Origin: Deuterostichococcus epilithicus
Lineage: Eukaryota > Chlorophyta > Trebouxiophyceae > Prasiolales > Stichococcaceae
DNA length: 64,000 nucleotides
Direction: 5' to 3'
Assembly (NCBI GenBank): GCA_033439295.1
Contig: JAVTLE010000015.1
Coordinates: 62,001-126,000, forward strand
Shown: in pieces, positions 48,001-60,000 of the stretch
Layout: every line of letters starts with the position of its first letter
How positions within the stretch are numbered: the stretch's first letter is position 1
Notes under the pieces: generated by a model
Told to the model about the DNA's origin: nothing
The model's input: the letters and a program-made list of their open reading frames with translations, nothing else
Databases searched by the model: none
Program-made: the position numbers and the translations under genes

Positions 48001-51000
48001 CGTCCAGCCACCCTGAGGCGGTGCGCCAGTCGGCGTCGTCCGCCATGCACGGCGGCGCCGCGCGCCCCATCTTGGCCGCCAGCTTGGTGAAGCGCGGGTG
48101 CCGCATCTTGTGTGCCGCCATGACCTGCGTTGTGCGGGGGCGCCGTCATGTGGGGCGATGACCAGATTGGAGGGCGCTTTTTTGTTAGATGTGTAATTCA
48201 CAAGTGTCTGATGCCTGCCATGCTATGCCACAACGTTTGCACAGTGCCCTGAGAGTTGTGGAGGTTGGAGGGACCTGGGCGGAACGCGCCTTGTGGATGG
48301 TGGGGAAGAAGACGGCAAAGTCTGGCCCCAGCGCCAGCGCCAGGCTGCAGATGGTGTCCAGCGCCTGCACACCCAGCAATGGCGTCATGCGCAGCCTATG
48401 AGCCCAGTCGAGCAACGGCCCCGTATGCCATGTCCATCAGGTTGAGCGCGAGCGTTCCAAGCCGCTCGGACCAGGCTGTGTACTAGGTTGCAAAGCCCTT
48501 GGCCGCACGGGAAAAGGCATGGCACTGATACACACTGATGCACACAGATGCACACAGCAGCGGCGGAGGTCGAGACCAGGGCCTCTGATGATTGATTTTG
48601 GTTTCACACCTCCCGCCGCAGCTCGTCGCTGGGGCCCTCCAACACGCGGATGAGAGGGTGCAGGATGGCCGAGGCACGGCCGGCGAGCTGCATGCGCGGC
48701 AGCATGCGCCGCATGGAGCGCAGCCCGCTGCGCCGCACCTCCACCGGCGTCGCCATCACGCCCGCGGCTGCAGTGGGAATAAAACGGCCGATGAAGATGT
48801 GCGTCGTTTTCATGAGACACACAACGCGGATGAAGTGGCATGCGAGCGCAGAACAGGGCTCCGGATGCAGCCAGCCCCGGGAGGGACGAGATGTGACCCG
48901 CATGGGACACCGGCGGCACCATTTCAAGTCCGAACGCGCAACACCCGGGCCCATGTGTGCATGCAGCATCAGCTGGTGTGTGGGGGGCCCAAAGCCAAAG
49001 CCAGGCCCAGGTCAAGAACGTTCAAACCGAAGCCGGGATCTTCGGGCTCCAGTCTGCATGCCCCGAACTGCATTGGCACTGGCCCTGCGGGAGCTCTGCC
49101 AGGCTGTCCCGAACCCCCTTCATAATGGGCTGAGCGTTATTCAAGCAGTGGGTGCTATGCGCCCGGGCAGAGAAGGCGCACGAGCGCACGGCTGCAGCTG
49201 CAGGTGATGCATTGAAGCACAAGGCTTCGACAGAATCCTTTCAAATCTATCCAGGATCCTTGAGCGTTTGGCAGCCCAACTCACCTGAGCAGATGAGCAG
49301 TGGTGCACAGACAGCAGCAGGTGAAGGCGCTCCTTCAACGAATGCAAGATGCTCCCCCGACAAGCACCATCGAGACGAATGTAGGTTTCCAACGCTGCAG
49401 TGTCAGCTCACCAGGACAGATGAGGTTGACGATGGCATGCAGCAGCGGCCGAGGGCGCTCCTTCAGCTTCAGCAGCGCAACACCAGATACACTTGCTGCT
49501 GCTCAACGCTGCTCTATGGCAAGTCTAGGAATCTGATGACCTCATCCATCGATGATTGCCGAGTGGCTCCCGTTTCCCCGTAAGTCGAAAGAGGAACCCA
49601 GACTCATTTTTTGAGGAACAGCGAAGTTCGGCATGGCCTCTCACCCGGGCAGATGAGGCGTACGAGGGCTGGCAGTAGCAGCTGCAGGTGCTCCTCCAGG
49701 GCGGGGCCCAGGGCCTCCAGGGACGCCAGCGCCGGCTCCATCATCTCGTAGTCCCCGCTGCGCTCCGCCTCGGCAAACAGCGCCACGAAGCGCGGCAGCA
49801 GCTCCGGCAGGTACGCCCGGATATCGTCGCGCAGCGACGCTGCAGAGCAGGGTTGACTCAATGTAATGATCGGGCAGTGTGGCATCATAGAGTGTGCCCT
49901 CGCGAGCTGGTGCAGCGACAGCAGCTCCGGCAGGTGCGTCCGACTGTCGTCCTGCAGCATACTGTGGTGCAGGAGTGAGCCTTCTCAGGATTACTCAGGC
50001 ATTGAGGCCACTGATAAATCCTGTGCTGCGGCTGTTGGTACATTGGTGCAGGCCTGCCTTTGATGCTTCCGCAGCGAGGGTGCACACTGCAGCATGATCA
50101 ACCCATGCACACGCTGGGATACCCGTGCACTTGCTGCAGTGCGCAGTTTTAACAGCAAGTGCGCGGGTTTGACAGCGTGTGCGCTGTGTTGTGATCATGC
50201 CGGCACTGCTGGTGCGCAATGCAACAGCACCGTCTGAAAGCAGGTGTTGCTATTGGCGCAGCGTCAAGACTCGAGCCGGGGCCGCGTTGCCATCGGCGTC
50301 ACATCGGCATGCTCGTGTGGCGCTCTGCTGGGGGCCGCCGCCAAGATCTGGCCCGCTGATACAAGCACGCGCGCTACAGTGACCCAAACGATTGCTATGG
50401 ACACAGTATAGCAGGCACAGCACGAGCTCATGCAAGGTTCCGACGGCTGCACCACCGGTTGCAACGGCCTCCACCAGTGCTAGCCCTCGGTTGCCTGCTG
50501 GCAGACCAAAGCGCGGCCACAGACCGAAGCTGGGCCAGCTTTCCACCGCAGACCGAAGAGGGAGGCCGCAGAAAACGCACTGGCGAGCTCCACGACGAGC
50601 TCCAGCAGCGTCGGCAGCACTCCGGGACCCGCGCCCCAGAACTCGTGCAGCAGCCCCACCAGGTCGGGCAGCCAGCGGCGCAGGTGCTGCCGCAGCACCG
50701 CCAGCAGGCCGGCGAGCCGCTTCAGCAGGAACAGACGCAGCGCCTCATCCGCGGAGCGCACCACCGCAAACAGGACCGGCATCACCTGGCGGCGGGACAG
50801 AGAACGAGTCGAAAAAGCAGGTCTGTATCCAGGCTCGGAGATCTGCAGGCAGCCAGCTGGGAAGCACAGCAGCCACTGCATGTGGCATCGACTGCGCTCG
50901 GTCAGAACCCTTAGGCAGGCACACTAACATTTCTGCCATGTCTGCATCTGGCTGCGCATCCGAGGATGTTGTGCCTGCCTGATGATGCCAATCGAAGCAG

Positions 51001-54000
51001 GAAATGCCGTGAAACGGTCTTGGGAATGCACTGCCTGTGGTCACCAGCAGGCAGGACCGGACAGCAGCAGGTCACGGCGTCATCTGCCCGAGCTAAATCT
51101 CAGTCACACTCGTTAGGTGGCAGCAGGCCGAAGGCAGAAGGCCTGAGTGATCAGATATGAATGCAACACAATTGACATGATGCCCGTGAGGAACGGCAGG
51201 CTGGCGGACTCAGGACTGCGGTCCTCTGCTGTTGCCAGCGCACATGCAACGGCCTGATCCCGAAACCGTTGCTGCGCGTCAGAGATGGGTTGCTTCATCG
51301 AGCTTTTGCATGTGCGGTCCGTCTGCTGCCTGGCTGCCGGGGAAGGCAAAGCCCGAACAAAGCAACGTGGGCAGGTGCGGCCCTTACCCTAAAACCCTAA
51401 CTCTGAACCCTGGGAAACCCACCTTGGGCAGGTAGGGCACGGAGCTGAGGCCGAGCGCCTGGAAGATGTAGAACAGCGCGCGCACGACCTCCGCGTGGTG
51501 CGGCGCCATGCCCGGGTCCCGCAGCGTGCGCATGAGCGCGTTGATGGCGACGGTCGGGTAGTAGTCCGCGGAAGCGGTGACCAGGCCAGCAGCAGGAAGC
51601 ACCTCCTCCGCTGCCTCCTCGTCCAGCACCGCACCTGGCGTAAATTGACGAGTCCATTTGGATTCACCCCTCTCGGTTTGTGGGTCGGGACACACTAGAT
51701 ACCACAGCTTCGGTTGGTTCTGCAGCGGCTGAGTCCTGCTTGAAGTAGGGTCTGGCTCTCGGGCAGTCGCGCCCATTCGTGACATGCCTAAGCGGTCCGC
51801 CTGGAGGATCTGGTCTGATTGCCAGGACACACCCTGTGCTGTCCGACGTCCGTGTGGTCGCCTCGCAAGCCGGCCTGGTGTTGACGCGTCACACTGCAAG
51901 ACCCGAGGCATTGATGAGGACCACGAAGGCGCACCAAAAGTGTGAGGCTCGCCGGTAGCGGTGAGGCCCGAGGCGGTCGGGTAGCGCTGTGGGCGCACGC
52001 CCTCCATCTCCAGCTTGCCCTCGCCCTGCAGCGGAAAAGGCGACCAAACGTTGTGACCTCAAGAAGTTGCTCAGAGGCGCCGCCTGTGGCAGCATCGAAT
52101 GTTTGATGTGTGAAGGCAGCGAAGCGTGACTGCCCTCAATACGTGGGTGTGTTGCATGTTTGTACTTGGAGTGGGGTTCTCAGTGCCGGAGAGTGCGAGT
52201 ATGCTCAGCATATGCTGCCAGAAGGAGTGCCGCACACAAGAGTGTGGTCTGCCGCGCAAGATCTGCCAGCCGCTAGCGGCCAGCAGGACTGGCGGCGAGC
52301 TCGGCAGCCAGCGCAGGGGACCACACAGTGCCCCGGCAGGCATGGACAGCTCAGAGACCATGATGCACCTTGATCCCCGACATGCAGGGTCCGGCTGCTG
52401 AGGGGTGACTGGGATCACGGTTGTGATCATAGTTCCGAGCATGCAAGGTACGAAGGTAAATCGCAAGTTCCTGGGGGGGTGCAGGGACGTGAAGCAGCGA
52501 CCCTTGAAATGAGCCTGATCAAAGTGGATACCTGAGCGGTCAGCGCCCCGAGAGGACAGCCAGCGTGCGCAGCGCCTCTACAATCAAACCCTCAGAGCAG
52601 GTGCGGGGCTGCGCACCCTGATTATGTGGCGGCGGACGCCCCAGGACGGCCTCAGATTGGCACTTGCTGTCCGTAGCCCAACACTAGTGCTTGCAAAAGC
52701 TTTTGACCGCCTAAGGCCCAGGACATCCTGAGTGCACTTGTGCATGTGCAGGTTTTGCCTAGCCTAGAGGACACTGCCAGCAGGCGCTTCAAAGCCCTCG
52801 GACTCATAGTGGACGCAAAGCTATCGATTTCTGCATTTCAAAAGGATTCCTGCATTTCAATTGGAAACAATAATGGGTCCGTGGTTGCAAGGGTTCAACC
52901 GACCTTGAGGTTGGCCTGGTTGGACTTGTGCATGTGGGGGTCCAGCGCGCCGAGGACGCCCAGCAGGCGCAGCACGCCGCGCTTCCCCCCGCCGTCCGCA
53001 GCCTCCCCCAACAGCCGCAGCAGCACGCCCAGCAGCTGCGGGTAGTCCATGTACGGCGCAACCACCACGCCCGTGCTCTCGCACACCTGGCATTGCGTGC
53101 AGCGGACTTCAATGACTCCTTGAGGGTACTTGGGCAACTAAGGGCGTTTCATGCATGCATGGTGGCACACCCAATGGCTGCAGACAGATCTCAAGCTGGG
53201 AGCCGCTGCCCTTGCGGTGTCCATGCTCTCGCGGAGCTGCAGCAGTTGTGCAACTGCCAACGGAGACGAGAGCCATCGCATCTCAGACTGAGATGCTGAG
53301 TTTTCCATCAAGGGGCACGGACTGCACGGCTGCGCCACGCATGCGGGCCATGCTCTGCGCCTCATGACAGGGTTTGCGGATGAAGTCGTCTGTGATCACG
53401 AGCACATGCAGGGAAACGTGAGCCAGCTCTGTGATGTGATCAGGCCACCAGCTCGTTGGTGACGATCGGTCAGAATGCACGGTGATGAGTGCGCACAGAT
53501 CACGCAGGGCTGCAAGTCCAAAGCCCCTTCACTAAGGCACACAGCAGGCCAGCGCAGGCCTGTACTGAGCGGAGCTCCGTCCGTGTCGGACCAAGATCAG
53601 ATTGAATCACCTGGCTGAGGGTGACGATGCCCGTCGCCCGCAGCGCCGACGCGGACGGGTCCTGCACCGCATCGATGATGAGCGGCAGCAGCCCCGCCAT
53701 GTGCGGCCGCAGCGCGGGGCCCGCCACCGCCGCCAGCTCACCGACGGTCGCCAGCACCGACGCAGCCACTTCGGCCTCGCCCGCCACTGCCGGCAGCAAG
53801 GGAAGGCACTTTGTTAAAGCGCAGCAGTGGGGAGGAGAATGGCAGGGTGCACGAGACATCAGGGGTGCGTTCCAACCTGCAGACACGCAGGGAGGCATCG
53901 CAATTGCGAGTTGCCATCACCACCGCAGCCACCACAACGCCCGCCACAGCAGCATGGGTGCTTTCTACGATGAGAGCTGGTGCGCAGCAGAGTATCCTGG

Positions 54001-57000
54001 CAGGCTGCAGCTTGCACGAAAAGCGCCAAGCACGGAAGCGCGGTGCCAGGCTGACTGAACGTCCGTTGGGCGGCGATCAGGCGGCACCCGCGGCTGAGGA
54101 ACGGGCACGAGTCAGCCCGAGCCAGAGATGTGCGACTCGTGTCAGGAAAGAGCAGCGCACGTTTGGCGGCGGCCTTGGAGCCACCAAGTGCGGGCGCCAG
54201 CGGCGCCGGCAGCAGAGCCGCGGAGCGCAGCTTGGCCACCAGCGCCTTCTCGATGGGCGCCACGTACGGCAGCACCAGCCGCGGCGCACCGTGTATGAGC
54301 TTGCCCAACAGGAAGGCGCTCTCTGCACAGCATCCAACATCTCCGTATCGGCATCAGGGCGATGATGCGAATGCATGGGCTGACTGTGTCGAGCTCTGGA
54401 AATGACTTTGCATCATCACTGTCGACAGGGGTCAGGCGGCGAGCACACGAGGCGGCACTACGTCACGGGCAGCGCTGCCGAGCGCGCGTGAAGCCACTGA
54501 TCCCAGTCGAGGGCACCACTTGCAGCAACCATGTGCTCCCTGGGTTGAGGCAGTCAAGGCCCCACAGCGTGCGGCCGTGGCTCGCCAAGCGCTCGTACAC
54601 CACTTCCGTTTGATTCTCATCTGAACATGGCTGAACACGATTTGCGGCGTCCGATCCCTGCGCAGCGCCCACCTTCCCGCTGGCGCGAGTCCGGCGAGTG
54701 GTCCAGGTCGGCCAGCAGCTGCATGAGGTGGCGGCGCAACGCGGGGAGCACGACCGCCGGGTTGGCGCCGCCCAGGCGGCCCGCCACGTCGATGGCCAGC
54801 CCCCGCACGCGCACGTCCTCGTCGTTCAGCGCCACCAGCAGCGGCCGCAGGCTGCACGAAATGCGGAGTGAATGAATATCTGTAATTATGCACTGTGATT
54901 AGGCACTGTGAACATGACAGACTCTGTCTTGAGGCAAGCCGACCCCGTACAAGACAGGATTCCTGTCACAGGCCAGAAGTGAGACCACGCTTGCCAGTCA
55001 GCTTCAGCAGCAGCGGCTGTAGGCTGTGTGCATCTGCAGAGGAGCTGGACTTCCTTGGACGACTCGACCCAGGCCAGCCAAGGACAAGAGAGCTTGGTTC
55101 TCGAATATCACACTACGAGCGGTGATTCTGCACGAAGCCGACTCCGACCCCGCTTTGTTCTGGTCTAGCGCCGCGTTGTTTCCGTTCAGCGCAACCAGCA
55201 GCGGCCGCAGAGCCTGCCCTCACAGCCCCTCGAGACAGGCCCGAGACAATGGTCCGGAGTCTCCTCATCGCCCCTCCACGCCCCAAGAAACCGCACGTTG
55301 TAACAATGCAATTCCCCCTGCTTGAGAAGACAAAGCATCTATCCGGCGCACCAGTCAGCCTGCGCAAGCAGCGGGTCGAGGGTGGGGTTGCGCTCGAGGG
55401 CGCGCAGCACCTGCCGCCGCACGCTGACCGCCGAGTCTGCCACCGCCGCGCCGAGCAGCCGCTCCACCACCGCGTCCGCCACCCGCCCCTGCGCCTGTTA
55501 GGGTGCAGCAACGAGTCGGTGGGCATGGATCGGCTCTACCAGCCTTGCAAGAAACCGTTGAAACATAGCCGCGCCCAGCACCCACTTCGCCATCGCATTT
55601 GCCACCGGAGCCTGCGTCTGCGATCGCCTGCGCCTGCACGACGGCTCCAGGCGTGAGTGGCAGGGTATGTAGGAAAATATAATTGACGACGACCGCGCTG
55701 CAACTGCTTGGATACGATCGACAGTCCACGCCCGGCACCTGAGCTCCACTGCACTCCGGAAATTATGGCCCTGCCAAACCCCCTACACGTCCTGGAATCG
55801 CATGATACTCCAAATTTGAATCGGTCTCACGACAAGCTTTGGCAGGAGAGATCGTGTGAACAAATTTATGGGCCGCTGTCAGCCGGTGCATGTGCTCCTC
55901 TCACCATTTGGCCTACACTTTGGACAGCATCCAGGCAATCGCGGTTTTTGAAAGCACAGGGGTTCAGGGCGGCCAGCTGTGGCACGCAACGCCTGAAAGC
56001 TGCACGCCATTCGCCTCAGAGCTTGTGAGGCCCCTTTGTCAGCAAGCTGCTGCCAAGGCGCAGGCGGAGCTGCCTTACTCAGCCTCATTTGCGAAGACAA
56101 CCGGCGTCAGAATGTCAGAATCAGGCCACAGAAGACCCAGAGACGGGCGCCCACCAACTGGCGCGCCGGCTTGTCGGCAGAGGAGCGGCTCAGGATGCGC
56201 GCCGCCGCGAGCGCCGCCGCTTTGCGGATGGAAACATCGGGCTCGTCCAGGTAGGGCAGCACGTGGTCCGCCGCAAAGGGCAGCAGCTGGTGCTGTCCGA
56301 AGTTGAAGCCGCCCAGCGTCTCCAGCGCCAGCCGCGTCAGCGGCGCGCCATGCAGCTCGCCTGCAGCGCGATGGCGGCTGCAGTGGGGTCCAGGTGCAGG
56401 CTCCAGTAGGGTGGAAAGCAGGCAAGGGGGCAAGGGAAGGGATAGTCGAGAAGCTGGAGCTGCAGGGACCGGCACCCCACGAAGCCGCTAGCGCCGACAC
56501 CAGTGCTTGGGCAGCAGTGCAACCAGGCGGGGGAGTCAGCTGATGCAGGGACCTGCGCGCCGCGGTGCAGGGTGCGCCGTGTCACAGACCACCGCTGCGT
56601 GCCTGCGGTAATGGCGGCGACGAGCAGCTGGCGGTGCGGCGGCGCGACGTCGCGGCGAAAGGTGCGGCCTGCTAGCACCAGCGCCAGCAAGTCCAGCAGC
56701 GCCGCCTGCACTGCCGGCAGCAGCTCTGGCAGCGCCTCCACCACGTCCTGTGCGCAGGGGACATTCAGGATTAAGGATTAGGGTTAAGGACTTAGGATTT
56801 CTTTAGACAGGCAGTCAAGGAGGCGGCCGCTAGTCGGGGAGCCGGCAAGCAGACGCCGCTTCACAGGGGAACGCCAGCCTGACCACCAGCCAACTGCTGA
56901 ACGAGCTGCTGATCGAGCTGCTAATCGAGCTGCTGCACAACCTCGAGCGCACAGCAGGAACAGCCGCTTGCGGGTTTTGGCTGGCGGGCATAGCAATGAT

Positions 57001-60000
57001 TTGCTGCTCCGCCATGCAGGCTGAGGATGGAGTTCATCTAAACCTATTTGGTCATATAGAAAGGTTGTATGAGAAAAGGCTATTAAACCCCTCACCCGCA
57101 GCGCACGCACGAGGCTGTCCGTGAGCCCCGTCATGATCATGGGCTCCACCAGGCCTTTCATGTAGGGGCGCCAGGCGCCGCGCAGCGCCCGCGCCAGCAC
57201 GCCCGCGCACTGCGGGCGGCAGCGAGACACCGAGCCTCAGGCGTGTGGTCTGGCGATGCGAGGCTCGGAGTGCACAACCCAGGCCCATCATGTCGGGGCA
57301 TTCCAGTCACGCTGTGAAAACACAAAGTCTGAGCACGGAGAGAGCTCGAGCATGGTTGTGAGTGCGAGGCAAGACAGCAATGGCAAAGTGCGCTCGGTTG
57401 GATTTGCAACAAGACGACAATGCACAGCAGTCAGAATGCGACTGAGTGTCTCGCACCAGCTGCAAGGGGCGACAATCGAGTCTGAGCGGCAGGAGTCAGG
57501 GCGGGCTCCAACGGGTGGCGCAGGGCAGCACTGCTTCAGGCCATTGGAGGTGGCAGGGTCAGGGGGGGAGCGCACATTGAGGGCCTCAGGGAAATGTGCA
57601 CGCGATTTGCCCTTGCCCATCGGCCCAGCGATCGCCTCCTTGATCTGGGAGCCACGCCCAATCATGTGAGCCAAACAGACATCAGATCGAAGCAGGCCAT
57701 ACATGACGTTCGGGGTTCAGATGTGCCACCTGCCGATGGGGATGCTGACGGCCAGCGATTTCGGTGACAAGAACACCGAGATCGCTGGCCTTCAGCATCT
57801 CAATCGGAAGGTGATTTGCGAGCTTTGAATCCGCCTGAAGTCGGAAAGCACACTTGGCGACAGCACGGTCCCGTTGAACATGCCGCCGAGCGGCATGCTG
57901 GCTGCAGAGGCTTGCATGCATGCCTGGCCACAGGATCAGGCCAGAAGATCAGGGTCTGGGCACGCCTGTGCAGCAACGGCCGGCAGGCAGTGGCTCATGC
58001 CCTCATCGCATCCGGCGCGGGACAGCGCCGTTGCCATGTCGCCCAGTGCCACAAAGCCTGCAGACAGAAACGGAATCCATGGAAACGACGATGAGCAGCA
58101 GAACCAGGAGCAAAAGGGGACTGCGGCCGTATCGCCCAAGCGCCATGGAGCTTGCAAAAGCATACAGGAGCAGTGAACTTCTGTGCTGATCAACAATGGC
58201 AATTTCGTTGAACACCAGCCCTGGAAGTGCAGCTTCGACCGGCACCCAGTAGAAGCACAGGACTGCATCGCAACTGCAACGCATGCCGCCTTGCTGGCAG
58301 TAGGCAATTGGCAGAGAGGCTGGAGCGCCTGGAGGGCTGTAGCTGCAAGGCCACTGCCTGCAGCCAGACACTGTCCCTGCTGCCGCAACACATATGCTGA
58401 TTCAGGCGGGTGGCCCGCACGGCCAGCAGCCCACGGCGAGAAGCTCGACTGCCTCGACGGAAGTAGGGAGGAGCAGCGCTGCGGGTGCAAGTTCCATAGC
58501 TCAAGGATCCACCCCTCAGAGGTTATGGGTCGCTCCAGGGGGGGCACACCAACGCCACGCTCCGCGGGGTTCCGCAGGATGGACAGCAGGTGCGCCGTGG
58601 AGACGGGCAGGTAGGTGGCCGCGAAGCGCTCCGGCGCGAAGGCCGCCAGGCGCGGCAGCAGCGCGATCGCCGCTCGGCGCACCAGCTTCTCCTTGGCGTC
58701 ACGGTACGCGAGCACGGTGGTGACCACCTCCCGGTAGCGCGCCAGCATGAACTCGCCTGCAAGCGGTCGGGTTTTAGGATTTAGCAGATGAGGCCGGGGG
58801 TCTCATTGTGAAGAGCCTCTCCTTGGCGCCTGTGTGGCTCCATATCGGAGTTGTCTGAGTCGTGCACAGCAGCGCTGGATGCGGGCCACCCCACCCGCGC
58901 TTGCTTGCCACTACACGAACATGAAGGGAACATGAATTGGCAGTTCCGCGAGGGCTGGACCAAGCAAACCATCGAGGAAGGGTTCGTACATCGTCACAAC
59001 ATGCCCACAACTGTATATCAAGCTCAGGAGAGCTTGTGACCAAGAGCGAGAGTCCGTCCTGCTCGCAGCATTCCCAGAGCTTGCTCGAGTTGCAGAAGGC
59101 GTGAACAGGTTTGCCCACGTGCCGCGGTAGCTGGCTGAGCAGCTGCGCCAGGTTTCGAAGAGAAGTAGAATACGAAGACGCACACAGCGAAGAATACGCA
59201 CCGGTGTGGCGCAGCAGCTCGCCTAGGGCGAGCAGGGAGCCGTGCACTGTGTCCAGGTTGGGCGCGCGGGTGAGGCCGCGCTGCGTCTCCTCGAACAGGC
59301 GGTAGTACCACTGCACCCTGTACCGGGTCTCCCGCTTCTCCACCAGGCACAGGCACTCCTGCGGGGCGCCAGTCGGCATCAGAAGCTCGTGAGAGGTCAC
59401 TGGGCACTACTGGAAAGAGGGCCTGGCAACGACCGTCGCCTGGCACCATGTGGATGTCCTGCTGAGACCGCCAGGCACATCCAGGAGGGTTCAGAGTGGA
59501 CCAGCAGATGAAACACTGAGGCGTGCGGCGGCAGCCGGGCGGAGATGCCACAGGCCCGTAGTTTCATGCCACCTGCCGACGTGCCGTGCATGGGCACATT
59601 TGCAGGAGTACTGCCTGCACGAGCCTTCCTTTCCCCGCACGGCATCTGTGCCAGCCACAAGGTTCACGAAAAGAGGCAATCTATTGGGGCAGCTCTAAGA
59701 CTGGCTAACCATGGCAGAGCTGAGGCAGCAGCGTACTGGTGGCTTGACGCTGCAGGAATGCCAACAGCAGATTTGAGCCGGTTGATCGAAACCAGCCTCC
59801 ATCTTCGCAGGACGACGTTGTCCACGACGACAGGGACTGCAGCTGACAGCGCAGGCAATATTTATGTTGTGACCTGGCATCTGTTTTAGGGGTTAGGGTT
59901 AGGCCGTACCCGCAGCGCATCGGTGGCGGCCTCACGGACGAGCAGCTTGGTGTCGCGCAGCCCCGCCCAGATGACGTCTATGAACTGGCGCACGAAGACG

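Noticed and set aside
51953-52025. A GC donor (ACCG|GCGAGC) for TOR exon 18
   Set aside because: A canonical GT donor 18 nt further (exon end at 51935) keeps the same phase, so it is preferred.
56603-56747. A GC donor for TOR exon 11
   Set aside because: A GT donor combined with an earlier acceptor before exon 12 can also close the phase, so this one was not counted as firm.
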